Source: Blastocladiella britannica
Lineage: Eukaryota; Blastocladiomycota; Blastocladiomycetes; Blastocladiales; Blastocladiaceae
Length of the DNA stretch: 42,980 nt
Direction: 5' to 3'
Assembly: GCA_025349905.2 (NCBI GenBank)
Contig: MU624602.1
Span: 1-42,980, forward strand
Shown here piece by piece: positions 1 through 12,139 of this stretch (position 1 is the first letter of the stretch; the number at the start of each line of letters is the position of its first letter). The position numbers and the translations under genes are program-made. Below the pieces are notes generated by a model. That model did not search any database and was not told where the DNA came from. It was given only the letters and a program-made list of their open reading frames with translations.

Positions 1-165
1 GGCAAACTTTGGCGCTGGCTCTTTGCTTTGTTTCATTTTTCACGAAAAAGTCAATAATGCAAACTTTAAAAATTCACATATGCACGTGGGCGAGGGAAAA
101 TAGGAAGATAATACTTCATTTCCCAGAATGCAAATACTATAAGAGAAGCAAACTCTAGATATAGA
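1..165. promoter_or_regulatory. 5' flank of the WW-domain gene
   Basis: AT-rich leader ahead of the ATG at 166. It holds a CACGTG E-box-like hexamer at about 83-88 and T/A tracts. No supported coding region is seen; any gene further left is outside the window. Promoter role is inferred from position only. Confidence 0.3.
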
Positions 166-959
166 ATGGATCACAACCGTGCGGTCGAGTACGCGTCCGT
201 TCCGTGGCTGGGCGATCTGCCCGACGGGTGGGAACTTGGAGCGGCAGCCAGTGGTCAGATTTACTTTATAGAGTAAGCCAGTCATTTTCTATTACTGTCC
301 TCATTTGTATTGGCTTAACAAATTTTGGAATTAACAGCCATAACTCGAAAAAGACAACTTGGATCGACCCTCGAACCATCGCGTATCGGCACCAGTCCAT
401 TCAGGATTGTGGGCCAGGAGACCTCCCGTATGGCTGGGAACGGTGTACGACCATCGACGGCGCTACCACGTCCGCGCAGTCGTACTGCGTGAACCACCAC
501 CGGCGGCAACTCACTCTCCAGGATCCAACGCGTTCCTCCTCGCGAGGAGGAGATCCAATCACGTACTTGCCTCGCACACCACCCACGGATCCCGCATCGA
601 TCGCCGCCCGGAAGCGGTACTGGGCCATGCAAGCGGACGCGTGTTTTGGAGAAGTCCAGCGGGAATTTGTTGTGGTTAGCTCCACACCACCGGAGAATGC
701 TGTCGCATTGAGTGGGAAGGAATTCCTTCCGTCGGAATCACACAACCGCTCGTCGCGGGCACGGCAGCGCAGCAAGTCTCGCGCGCGAAGCGGGTCGGCG
801 TCGTCGTACGTTGCTGATTCGATCACCCCAGCGCAGCCTGAGTTGGACACGACGCCCAAAAAGGCGTTCCGGGACCGCACAACTGCCTCTATTCGGCCCA
901 AGAATGCCGCCGTGCGCCGGATCTCGCCTGCTCGCCAGCCTCTCGTTGTGAATCAGTGA
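166..959 (+). CDS. Tandem WW-domain protein, KIBRA (WWC)-like
   Basis: Two exons (166-272, 338-959; intron GTAAGC...ACAG), 242 aa. The splice restores the C-terminal half of WW1: LPDGWELG...IYFIDHNSKKTTWIDPR, about residues 24-58. A spacer of about 20 residues leads to WW2, which starts LPYGWERC and ends in LQDPT. WW1 ending in TTWIDPR, the short spacer containing QDC, then LPxGWE is the arrangement of animal KIBRA/WWC proteins, which act upstream of Hippo signalling by binding PPxY partners. WW2 is divergent: a Cys replaces one of the central aromatics and a Leu the second signature Trp. The remaining part is basic and Ser/Arg-rich; no C2 or aPKC-binding region is seen. Its stop lies 25 bp from the convergent exchanger gene. 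The WW call is firm; orthology to KIBRA is inference. Confidence 0.82.
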
Positions 960-984
960 AAATAACAAACGGATTTTTTTTTTC

Positions 985-2718
985 TCACATAAACAACCCA
1001 CGGGCGCTCTCGGGCATCATGTAAAACGCAATGGCAATAATTGCATAAGCCTGTATCACGCATAAGTAAGTGGAAGTTTCCCATTTCGAAAAACAAATAA
1101 TGAACGCACAGCAAGAAGCATGCACCCTTCCAGCCAGTTAGACTTGCCGTCCATGATCAAGTAGTTGACAATGAGCACCGAAATAAACAGCACGCAAGTG
1201 TCAAAGACGTTGAAGAACAGCGTCATGGGCTGGCCCATCGCCCACCCGGCAATCACCGCCACGGGCATCACCAGGATCGCAATCTGCAACGACGAGCCCA
1301 CGGCAATACCAAGCGCCAGATCCATCTTGTTTTTCAGCGCAAACGTCACCGCGCCAACGTGCTCGGCCGCATTTCCCACGATCCTAATATCGTTTTCAGT
1401 TGGAATGGTGATCAAAGAGTAGGAAAGAATGAAGACATACGGCAGCAGGACCAACCCCACAAACGTCTGGGGCAGGTGCCATGACGCGGCGAAACCTTCA
1501 ATGCTGTCGACGAGAAACTCGGAATTGACCTGTTATTGTTGCTCAAGATTGAATGGGTGGATCACCACATAAAACATATGAAAATTACAAACCGCAATGC
1601 AAATGGTGGCGAGGACCAGCAGGGCAGACGCAAAGAAGGTGGTGAGCGTCGGCACTTCCTCCTCCTCTTGTTCCGCCCCTCCAGCCTCCTCAGCAGCAGC
1701 TTCCACGTCGCCGCTGACGGCTTCCAATTCGTCGTACAGGTACTTGTGTGTGCCCAGTTGGCTATTATTGTCCTTGGATCAATACACATATATACCTCCA
1801 TAAATAAAGAGGTAGCATATACGTACAAGTACAAGTACATAAGGTAAATCGCCAGCAAAATGACCGACGTGGCGCGCGACAGACCCAACACGCCGTTGCG
1901 GACCTCGGGATCGTCCATTGATCCGCGACCAACGTACGCCGCGGGCACCAGCAGCGACATCACCGAGACCGCCAGCAGCGACGACGACGTGTTGGCGGCG
2001 GTGGCGTTGAACAGCTGCATCTTGTACTGCGTCCCACCCAGGAAGAAGCAAAAGCCCAACACCAGCAGCAAGTTGGACAGGATCGAGCCGAGCAGCGACG
2101 ACTGGACCACCTTGACGAGGCCTTTTTTGTTTTGAAAAGTGAATGACTGAAAGGGTAGGGATTGACGGGAGAGCGGTACCGTTGTTGAGCGCGATCCCGC
2201 TCACGATCAGCTCGACCATGTTCCCGAATGTCGCTAATAAAAAAAGAAAATGAGTGATCAGTGCCGACAAAAAAAAAAAGAAATTACACACCATTCAACA
2301 GCCCACCAATGGTCTGGTTCGTGCGCATTGCCAGCTCCTCGGTCGCAAACGAGAGCAGCTTTGCCAGAGGAATAATGGCGAGGAAATTAAGCCAAAAGGT
2401 CGAGGTCGGGCTCTACATAATAGTTATGAATTGAGCGGCCAAGTGAAAATAAAAGCTTAAAAATACGAACCCAGCCGAGGACACCCGCAACAATGCCAAT
2501 GGGCACAAAAATCAGCAGTGAGTTGATGGGCGAAATGGCAAATGTCGCGCGGAACGACGATAGGAGCGTCGGTTCGCCGGCACCAGGGATGTGGACGGCG
2601 CCGCCCAGCGGAGGGGCGAGCATTGGCGTGCGCTCGGTCGGTATGGCTGTTTAACCATAAAATGAGTGAGAATTTTAGGATGGCGCGGCCAATACCATCA
2701 CGATCGTATACCTGACAT
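985..2718 (-). CDS. VCX1: Vacuolar Ca2+/H+ exchanger (CAX family)
   Basis: Nine exons on the minus strand, 416 aa, close to yeast Vcx1 (411 aa). Exons run 2718-2712, 2646-2471, 2412-2292, 2233-2180, 2121-1827, 1761-1593, 1529-1441, 1383-1110 and 1050-985. The protein shows the CAX order of motifs: [18 protein letters not shown], then a first c-repeat around [16 protein letters not shown], then [19 protein letters not shown], an acidic loop (AEQEEEEV), then the second c-repeat [13 protein letters not shown] and [17 protein letters not shown]. The two repeats with their acidic residues form the cation site. The family exchanges cytosolic Ca2+ for vacuolar H+. A typical first-repeat Ala is Met here (GNMVE for GNAVE). 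The first exon codes only for MS plus one base. Confidence in the family is very high; the vacuolar location is from family knowledge. Confidence 0.93.
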
Positions 2719-2882
2719 CTTTTTTTTAATCGTGCTTTGAAAGAGAGCGATCAAGTATTGGCACTCCAAAATGTTTGAATTAAGTACTTTGGTGGGGGGG
2801 ATAGAGGAGAGGACTCGGACGACATGAGTAACAAGGGAGGTCCAGGTAAATGAAGAAAGGGAAGGAGGAGGAGGATGGTACG

Positions 2883-5800
2883 TCAAGTACTGGCCCCAGC
2901 TCGGATCGGATCAAACCACGCATGCATCAACACCTCTTCGATCGTCGGTCGCCTGGCCGCATCCTTGTGCAGAATGAACTTGAGGAACAGCGCCGCGTCT
3001 TATAAAAACCAGTATCAGGATCAAGCATTTGTAACAAAAACAACAAAGTAAAAAACGTACCCTCGCTCACCGCCGTTGCCCGCTGCTGTTGTTGCGGAAT
3101 ATGTACAGCCCGTCGCAAAATCTCGTCGTCGTTAAAGAATGGGCACTCGCGGAACAGCATCACGTACAGCAGCACCCCCAGCGCCCACACGTCCTGGGGC
3201 TTGCCTTGGTACCGCCGGCCCATGATTAGCTCGGGCGCGCAGTACTCGAGCGTGCCGGCAAACGTATCAAACGTTGGCTTCTCCGACCGCGCATATGCCG
3301 CCGACCCAAAGTCCACCAGCACCGCCCGCAGCGACGCGTCCAAGATCACATTCTCGTCCTTGATGTCGCGGTGCACAATGTGCCGGCGGTGGAGGTACTC
3401 GATGCCTTGGCAAACCTTTATACCGAATCATTGAATGTGAGCAAATGAGGTCAGGTCCGGTGAAGAGTTCAAAACGAACCTGATAAAAGATGGACCGCGC
3501 AACAGCCTCCGTCAACCCCCGCGTCTGCTCAATGTAGTCAAACAAGTCGACTCCCTCGCCATGCGGCGCCATCTCGAGCCCAAACTCGCGCTCCGTCTCC
3601 CAGAACCCGACCATGCGCACCACGTTCTCGCACCCGGCCTCGTGGTCGCGGTGGTCGTGGTCCTCGCCATCAACATCCATCATCATGCTCATGGACGACG
3701 AGTGCACGAGGGTCCCTCCGGCGTAGTGCCCGTTGCGGAGCGAGCTGCTCGGCATCAGCGACGCGTACGACGTGGGCACACTGGACGAAATACTGTTGGC
3801 GCTGTTAAAGTGCGCGCCAGATCCCGATGGACCAGACATGGACGACTCGCCAAGTGTAGCAGTCACCGCGGCCCCAATATCGCCAGCGGCGGGTGCAGCG
3901 GACGCCGACAGGGCGCCGCCGCTGCCTCCAAGAAGCAAGCCAGCCGACGATCCCGTACGTGATCGTGCGGGTGTGCCGGCGATTCCTTCGGCGAGGTCGG
4001 CCAGAATCGCGATTTCGCGCGGCACCACCCCGTACGGCTTGCGACGCGTCCAGGCATCGGGCACAATGCGGTCCTTGTCAATCAGCTTGAGCGCGACGCG
4101 CGCACCCGAGATCTTGTCGCGGGCCATGGCCACCGTCCCGTACGCGCCCTCGCCCATTTGGTGCTCGGTCTCGTAGTCGGCCGCCGATCGGTTCTTTTTC
4201 AAGCCAGTAAAGTGGTGCATTGGCGGTGACTGTGCAGCTGCCACTGTGGGAGTCGTTGTAGCACCCGAGTTAAGGGCGCCAGAGGATACAAGGGCGGACA
4301 TGGACGACATGGACGACGACGCCAGTGGCGATGTGGTCTTTTTGGTCGCGCCGCCGTTGGCGTCTGCGGGCGATGCAAGTGGCAACGGCCAACGATGCGT
4401 GGCATGGTCAAACACCACCCACAGCGAAAACACGCGGCGTCCGCCCAGCGTCGCCAGGGGCCGCACTTGCACGTCGCAGGCAATGCGGCCACCGTCGCGG
4501 TGCACACAGTAAACGACGCCAGCACCGCGCACTGGAGCCATGCCCGTGGGTTTGGTGGGGTTTGCTACTGGCGGCGGAGACTTTGCAGTTGGTGACGACG
4601 GGCTGATGCCTCGGCCGCGGCTAGGGGAGAGGCGACGCGGCGCCATAGAGTCCAACGAAAGCTGCTGCTGCTGGTCACCAGTCCCATCACCACCTGCCTG
4701 TGTCTGCGTGCGGGTCGTCGCCGATTCCATGGCGGCCACCATACGGCGCACCGTGACTGCACTGACCACAGGCCCACTCCCACCAGCACCGGCCCGCGAG
4801 AGCACTGCAGCAGCACCGATTCCTTCCTCCTCGACGATCGGTGACTTTGGGGAAAGATGAGACGGGCTGTGGTGCGCATGTGTAGCGTCCGTGTCTGCCG
4901 CGCGCGCCGCCAGCCGCTGGATCACCGCCGGCATTTGCGGGAGAATGCGGTTGATCGGGTCCCCAACAAGGTCCTTGGCCGACCATCCGAGCAAGTGCTT
5001 GGCAAGGCCCGGGTGGATCGCGAGCACCGTGCCATCGTCGGCGGCGGTGATCATGCCCGCAAGATGCGGTAGAACGAGGAGCGTGAGTGCCGGCGGTCCT
5101 GCGGATGGCGACGACAGTGGGAGCTGTGACGAAGAAGAAGGCCGAGGCGGTGGCGGCGGCATCACCACCACCGGAAACGCGGTGCCCGTCGAGTCGGAGG
5201 CCGTGTAGAATCGGTGCCGCCACTCGGCCGTCACGCATGGGTTCGTTGGGGTGCTGGGAGCGGGAGTAAAGCCGCGGACCGATTCCAGTTTCATGGCCCT
5301 CACCATGTCGTCCTGCGCAAGCCCGCCCACGACCGCGTCCACCACGATTTTGCCCGAGGGCGTGTGCTCAGCATGCGGGAACACCACGTCCCATGGACCG
5401 TCGCTGGAGACCATGGCACCGGCGTACGGGTCGTAGCGCGCGGTCAGCGTCACCTCACGGACCTCTTCCATGATCCACAGCAGCACCGGCTTATCGAGGC
5501 CCGGGTGGAGCGATGGGGGCATGGTGGAGGTGGATGCGGTGGACATGAAGGACGAGAACGACTTGATGGACGACGGTGAGGACACGGGTGACGGTGACGA
5601 GGGCGGCAGCGGTGCTTTCAGCTTGACCCACAGCGTGACGGGCACTGACGGTGCATCGGGCGAAGGTTGGATGCGGACCTTTTGTATATTTTGCTGTTAG
5701 CGACTGATCCTGAAGAAACAATAAAAAAAATAGAAGAGCGTACAATGCGGCCAGCAACAACAACCACGTCCTCGACAATATCGCCACCAAGGTCACCCAT

Positions 5801-7393
5801 GCGAACCTGCATCTTTTCAACAATCTTTTCGCGGTACCCGGGCGCCAGCCATTCGAGCATCTGCGAGCCAATAATGCGGGCCGGTGGGGCAGCTGCCGCG
5901 GGCGCGGGATTGCCGGCCGAGTTTTCCCGCGAGGCAACGGCCGAGGCGATCGGCGAAGCGGTGCGTGGTGGCGACCCAACAACCGCGAGCCCATCCGCAG
6001 CGGCCGGGTTGAACACGACGAAGCCCTTGCGTACCGTTTTTTTCCCAGTGGAGCCCGGGGGCGAGATGGCCGACGTTGATGAAGACGATGACGAGGACGA
6101 AGACATGGACGAAAACGATGATGCTGATGCGAGATTCGGATCCAAGAGACCAGTGCGTGGCGATTCGCGTGGGGTGGACGGAATGACAGTTGGGCGCGCG
6201 GAGGAGACCACCAGCTGCGCAAAGCGGTCGTTGGCCATGATGACAGTGCCTCGGACGTCGGTGGTGGCAATGGCGCGCGGTGGGAGCACCGATGGCGGGG
6301 CCGGGGTTCCCCCAGCCGAGAGGGTGGCCGAGTGCATTGCGCCCTGGGCCGGGTGCATGTGCAGCGGGAGAGCAGCGCGTGCGGGCAGATTGGCCATCAT
6401 GGTGGTGGTGGTTGGCAGTGCCGGCATCACGTCCTCGGGGGTTGGCGGCAGCAGACCGACGGGTAGCTCGGATGACGAGGCCAGGCGGTGCACGAGAGCG
6501 CGTTGGAAGGGCGACACGGACGGCTCCGAGGAGCGGCGGGAGCTGCGGATCGACAGCGGCGGCGGTGGGCCGGCGGTGGGTGTATGGGGGGGATGGGAAG
6601 CGGTGGCGGCCACCGAATTCCCAACAGCAGAACTTGCGGTCGTCGTTGTCTGCGGCGCCGCTTGCACTGACGTCGATAGCGATGACGAGGTGTTATTAGG
6701 GAGCACTAAGGGAGGGGGCATGGTCCCGGCCCGCGGCTTTCGCACTCGCGGTGGCAGCGTCCCTCCCACGTTTTCGAGGTGACTGCTATCATCAGCTCTT
6801 CCTCCACTCCCACTGTCTACCACCGAAGCCGAGGTCACAGCGACGGGTGCCGGGTCCACGACACCACTGAGGGCCGAGAAGCCGTGCATGGCGTGCGCTG
6901 ACGTCTCCAGGGACAGACCGTCGGTGAGGAGGCGCGATGGCGGGTGCGGTGGAAACAGCGGCACGGGCCGCGACGAGGGGGACGCCATGGCCTGTTCGGA
7001 GCCGTCGGCACCGTCGGCGCCGTCAAACAAGCGGGGCAGGCTATCCCGTTTGGGCTGAGGTGCTCTTGGTTGCGGTGGTGGTGGTGGTGGTGGTGGTGCC
7101 GATGGCCAGGCGGACAGATGATCGACAGGTGGTGAGGATGTCGAAGTCGATCGTGGCAAAACAAAGCCCAGTTCGGAAGGAAGCATGGCAGGGGTGGTTA
7201 GCGACGAGACAGCCAGGAGCGAGTCGGGTGGAGTCGGCAGTGACTGCGTTGGGTGTTGCTGGTTCGGAGCCGTAAAGTACTGATGGTGCGACAGCTCAGT
7301 GTAGCGTGCGCGCGGCCGATGGTGCGGGGCAGGTGGATGCGGTGGTACAGTGGACGGAGACGACGAGGACGAGGGCGAGGTCGAGGGCAGCAT
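2883..7393 (-). CDS. PAS domain-containing serine/threonine kinase (PASK/Psk-like)
   Basis: Four exons (introns 2999-3060, 3416-3479, 5679-5743), 1439 aa. A Pro/Ser-rich N-terminus leads to a first PAS-like region at about residues 365-560 (TTDVRGTVIMANDRFAQLV ... MLEWLAPGYREKI) and a second at about 745-985 (DDGTVLAIHPGLAKHLLGW ... VFSLWVVFDH). The kinase domain is about 1055-1434: glycine loop GEGAYGTV, VALKLI lysine, HRDIKDEN catalytic loop, DFGSAAY, EYCAPELIMGRRYQG, then WALGVLLYVMLF. HRDIKDEN plus DFGSAAY with the EYCAPE loop is typical of PAS kinases, which couple nutrient status to glycogen/UDP-glucose partitioning and translation. A low-complexity insert of about 115 residues splits the N-lobe between helix C and strand 4. 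The ATG at 7393 is the first in frame. It is head-to-head with the Polo kinase gene. Confidence 0.93.
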
Positions 7394-7704
7394 CTTTTCT
7401 TTTGTTGAAAAAAAAACGGAGCCGGCCGTTCGCAAACAAAATCACACTCGCGGAAAGAGAGAGTCAGAATCTCGGGCCATCTCCAAAATCGACTTGTCGT
7501 TGGTCACAAGCAACTGTATCGTGCAACACAAAAGCGACCATTGGATCTGCTTGTCAGTGACTGCGAGATATCTTCCCAAAAAGCAGCGTTAATTGTATGT
7601 TTCCCATTTCTATATGTATGCGCAATCCTTGACGCATCTCACCACAGCGCTTGATCCTCCTCTTTCGCATTTCGTTTTCACATTATTAACAAAAATAGTT
7701 CATT
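7394..7704. promoter_or_regulatory. Shared divergent promoter region, PAS kinase / Polo kinase
   Basis: 311 bp between two divergent start codons, AT-richer than the flanking genes. It holds short A/T and pyrimidine tracts (for example around 7658-7690) but no clear TATA box, RNA gene or ORF that can be supported. It must carry both 5' UTRs and promoters. Confidence 0.5.
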
Positions 7705-10700
7705 ATGCTGGCAGCTGGTCATACTGCCGCGCCTGGCCTGAATGGACAAGAACCACAACAACGACCTGGCACCGCGCCTGCAACCGCTACCGCCCAAAGC
7801 GCAAACGCAAACGCAAATGCGCCGGCAGCGGCAGAAAAGCCCAAGCCGCCCAAACTGAGCGACTTGCCCGAGCCCCCACTGGAACTGCGCTACTCGCCCA
7901 TCTCGCCCCGCACCCCACGCCGCGACCCGTCCGCGCCGCCCACGCATATCCTGTACCGGCACGAGCTGATCGGTACCGGTGGGTTTGCCCGGTGCTATGC
8001 GGTCTCGGACCGCCACGGCGCCCGCTACGCGCTTAAAGTCATTGCCAAGGTCAGCGTGCGGTCGTCCAAGCACCTGCAGAAGCTGCGCCATGAGATCAAG
8101 ATCCAGTTTAAAATGGAGCACCCGCATGTGGTCGAGCTGTACTGCTACTTTGAGGACGACGACCATTACTATATGCTGCTGGAGCTGTGTCCCAACAAGG
8201 TCTTTTTTTCTATTCATTTTTTGTTTTGGTTTCGGCTTTCTCACTCATCGATTTTGACTGGGTTAGTCGGTGCAAGAGATGGTCCGCGCCCGGAAGCGCC
8301 TCACCGACCCAGAGGCGCGCTTTTTCTTGCGCCAGCTGCTGCAGGCAGTCGACTATATGCACACCAAATCGGTCATTCACCGGTACACTTTTTGTTGCTT
8401 CTTCTTCTCGATCTCGCCCGCTTTGAATGCTCACCCTGGAAATATCACAGCGATCTCAAACTCGGCAACATCTTTTTGTCCGCCGACATGGGTATCAAAG
8501 TCGGTGATTTCGGTCTGGCAGCCGAAATCTCGAACGAAAACGAGCGGAAAAAGTACCTTCATTTCTTTATCTTCATGACCCGAATGCTGATTTCCATAAT
8601 TGGAAAGGACGATCTGCGGCACACCAAACTACATTGCACCCGAAATCCTCTCTTCCGCTTCGCCCTCGGGCGGCCACAGTTTCGAAGTGGACATTTGGTC
8701 GATCGGCATCATCCTGTACTCGCTCTTGATTGGCCGCCCACCGTTTCAGACCGCAGACGTCAACAAGATTTACAAGCGGATCCAGGATATTGAGTACTCG
8801 TTCCCCGATCACGTCCCCCTGCACCCTGACGCCCGTGCCCTCATCGAACAGATGCTGCAAAAGGACCCTTTACACCGCCCAACCGTCCGCGACCTGCTCC
8901 AGCACCGCTATGTCTCGGGGACGGGCGCGTTGCGTAACATGTCCCCAATGGCACTTGCGGGCATTCCGCACGGAGTCACTGAAGCGGCTGCGGAACTGGA
9001 GGCAGCGGAAGCGGCCGAACGCAATCTTGCCGCTGCCATGGACGCTTACGCTGAGCGGTACTCGCCGCGCCAGGAAGATGATGAACAACTACAACACCAC
9101 AGCGACGGCAGGGGCCATGACGCGGACAATGACGACGACGCCATGACCGATCGCGGGACCGTGTATACGCAGTCGCGCCGCACGCAGTACGCACTTCATG
9201 GGACTTCATCTCGCCCCACGGCGTCGATTGTGGCGGCCGCACTCCCACCACCACCACCGCCCATCATGTCCACCACGCCGCCCCTTGCTGATCCTGCCGC
9301 AGTTGGTATGGACCCACGTCTCTCACTTTTGCGTCGCGATCGCGGATCAAGCGCATCTTCGCCAAAGGATTACGGCGACCATGGCTTGCCGCCACCCCCT
9401 CCACCGCTGTCGATCTCCGCATCCAATCCCCGCGCCTCGACTTCTTCTTCTACTTCGTCCTTTTCATCGGCCTCGGCCAGAGCCGTACCTGGCCGTCCGT
9501 CGTCTGCTCGGGCACCGCTCTTGCGAGACAGTCAGCGGTCTTCCAGTGTCCGGACCGCGTCCCTGTCCTCCTCGTCGTCCAGCGGATCAGAGCACCAGCA
9601 ACCACCGCCACCTCCATCAGCAACACTTCAGGCACGCGGTCTCGTCCGGTCCGCCTCCCACTCGGGGATGCGGACGACACCAGGCCCAGGAACTCTGGCT
9701 CACTCGCTTGGGTACACGCACGACTTGGCGGCAACTTCTCGGCCCGCCAGCACCGCGGCCGCCTCTCCTGGTGCCAATCGGTTCGCGTCCTTGAGTTTGT
9801 TGGACGCGGCGGCAGCAGCACAAAGATCAGGCGCCGTGTCACCCACACCTCCGCCACCGCCGCCACCCGCACTGGTTCCTCGGCGGTCGGGGTCGGTCGA
9901 CTCGCTGGCGCTGGCCGCGTCCGAGGCCGGCGACCGCCAGTCGATGGCGCAGTACCAGCGACAGCAGGACCTGATTGCGTCGTGGCGCGCCAAGCACCAG
10001 CGGCCCGAGGACCGGTCCTCGCCTTCTACAACTGCACCAACATCAGCGACGATGGCGATGGCGTCTTCAGAAGCAGTAGACCGATGTGCGATTGGCGGCG
10101 ATCCGACCCAAAATGCCACCGCCGGCCCACCGCCCATCACTCGCGAGTTTTTGGTGGCGGCGGCTCCCGATCGCACTGCCGCACAACCACAGCTCCAGCT
10201 GCAGCAACAGCCGCCGCAGCTGCAACAGACTCGTCGGCGCGTATCTCAGCAGCATCAGCCCACAAGCGCAACGCCGACCCCGACGTCCACGTCCGTGATT
10301 TCGGGAAGTGTGATTGAGAGCATGCACCATCACTTGAGCACCGCCTTCAAGTACGCGTACGACGAGGGCAGCGCGATCGCCGACATGAAGCTCGAGGCGT
10401 TGCGGGTGGGCGGCCAACGCACGGGACCTTTATTGCCGCAGCAGCCGCCGCCCGTCGTGTACATTCTCAAGTGCATCGACTACTGCGACAAGTACGGGCT
10501 CGGGTACCAGCTGACCAATGGCGTCACGGGCGTGTACTTTAACGACTCTTCGTGTATGGTTCTGGCGCCCAACCGCGTCAACTTTGAGTACCTGTTTCAA
10601 TACCGCCCGGCTTCGTCTGCACTGGCCAATGGCACGGGACCGCCGCAAATGAAGCGGCAGGCGCACACGGTGGACCAGTACCCGCCCGAGCTGGCGAAAA

Positions 10701-11989
10701 AAGTGACGCTGATGATGCACTTCAAGAACTACATGGACACGCACATGGTCCCACTCCCCGCATCCGCCATGGACATGGCCAAGACCCACGACTTGGAGTT
10801 TGTGACAAAGTACTACCGGCAACGCGACGACGACCAGGGCGCGCGCGACTCGGTGTTCCGGCTCTCGAACCAGGTACTGCAGATGAACTTTAGCGACCAC
10901 GGGAAACTCATCTTGTGGGACTCGGGCCGTGCCGTGTTGTTTGTGGACCCGACGCGGGGCAAACACGCGGTGCAGTTGGCGGATTTCGGTCGGATTCGGC
11001 GGCAGGCCACGGGTGCGGCGACTGCCGCTGCGGTCGGGCCGCTCCCATCGCGCGCACTCGCGGTGGACTTTATGCGCCGAATGGCGGCCGTCAAGGACTT
11101 GGTGGATAAGCTGTGGCGCAAGCGGTCGGCTACGTTGGCGGCAGGGTCGCCGGCGGCTACGCCATTGCGTGTTATCGGCGCTTCTAGTGGCGCGACTCCA
11201 TCGCATCCGGTACCACCGCCGCCACCTGCGCTTGGATCGATGGCCCCGCATAATCCCTACCACCAGCAACAGCAACAGCGTTCGCGGGAGCGACGAAGCG
11301 TGGTGCCGTCGCCGCCCCCTCCACCGCAGCCATCGCACGAAGCTAGCGGCGGATGGCCGTCGTCAGCGCCAATGCAGCGAACAGTGCCATCGATAATGCC
11401 GCGTCCACTGCACTCGGACACCGTTGCCATGGGTGGGAGCTCTGGCACTACGCACCAAGATTATGGCACGACGAGCTCGACCAGTGCTGGACGCCCTTCC
11501 CTGTTGCAACAGCATCTCCATCAACAGCAACAGTACCATCACCAACAGCAGCAGCAGCAACAACAAGCAATGACCTACCCGCCGCAACTGCCGCTGTCGG
11601 CGTACCCGCGCCTGGTTCATTCGCGGTCCGAGTCTGGGCTGGCAGCAGCCACTGCGGCCGAGCGCACGTCGCTCTCAACCTCGGCCGCCACTTCGATGTT
11701 GGCAAGTAGCGGCGTACGAGCCAGTGGCACCTCTGCCGCTGCAATGGCCGCATCAACGCGTTCGGTCGGGTACCGCGGGTCGGGATCGTATGGTCCCGCC
11801 GTCGTTCCCACGCCCTTGACCCGCATGGACGATCACTCGAGTGCTCGGCACCAGCACCACCAACAGCAGCAAGCCGAAAGCAGCCAGCAGTGGAGCCGCG
11901 GTGACGAGGTGCAGGGGTACTTGACGCGTGCCCGGGCTGCTGCTCAGCAACAACAACAGCAACAACAACAGCAATATCAGCGGCGATGA
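7705..11989 (+). CDS. PLK1: Polo-like kinase
   Basis: Four exons (introns 8200-8266, 8383-8450, 8553-8607), 1364 aa. The kinase domain, about residues 85-342, shows IGTGGFARCYAV, YALKVIAK, HRDLKLGN, DFGLAA and KTICGTPNYIAPE with the activating T-loop Thr. The polo-box domain is at about 854-1075: DKYGLGYQLTNGVTGVYFNDS (PB1), LMMHFKNYM linker, then FRLSNQVLQMNFSDHGKLIL (PB2). The pincer His and Lys of PB2 (DHGK) are kept, but the PB1 Trp of animal and yeast Plks is Cys (codon 10472-10474). Family role: mitotic entry, spindle and cytokinesis, recruited by phosphopeptides. The linker of about 510 residues is Ser/Pro-rich and much longer than usual, and the tail is Gln-rich (11510-11570, 11941-11975). 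Identity is certain; the missing Trp makes phosphopeptide recruitment uncertain. Confidence 0.96.
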
Positions 11990-12139
11990 TCTTTTTTCTT
12001 TTATTCTTTCTCGTATTCCCTCAAATCCCTACTCCCGCACTTTCTCAATATAATTATTTATTATTTTATAGTACCGTTCCAGCAGCATACAAGTACACTC
12101 CCTCCGAAGTTCACATTTAGTTTTGGTATTGGATCAGCA
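11990..12139. terminator. Convergent 3' ends, Polo kinase / GPCR
   Basis: 150 bp of T-rich then AT-rich sequence between two convergent stop codons. ATAATTATTTATTATTTT near 12050-12069 is a plausible polyadenylation region for the upstream gene. No gene is seen. Confidence 0.35.

Noticed and set aside
401..901. Leftward open frame opposite the WW gene
   Set aside because: Arg/Ser-rich shadow of GC-rich coding sequence; no domain or ATG context, while the plus strand has clear WW domains.
5667..6782. 371-codon rightward open frame inside the PAS kinase gene
   Set aside because: Antisense shadow; contains repetitive Asp/Glu strings mirroring Ser-rich codons of the kinase gene.
7678..8244. Leftward frame of 188 codons opposite the Polo N-terminus
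   Set aside because: Lies over an exon with unmistakable kinase motifs and a validated intron; no family features.
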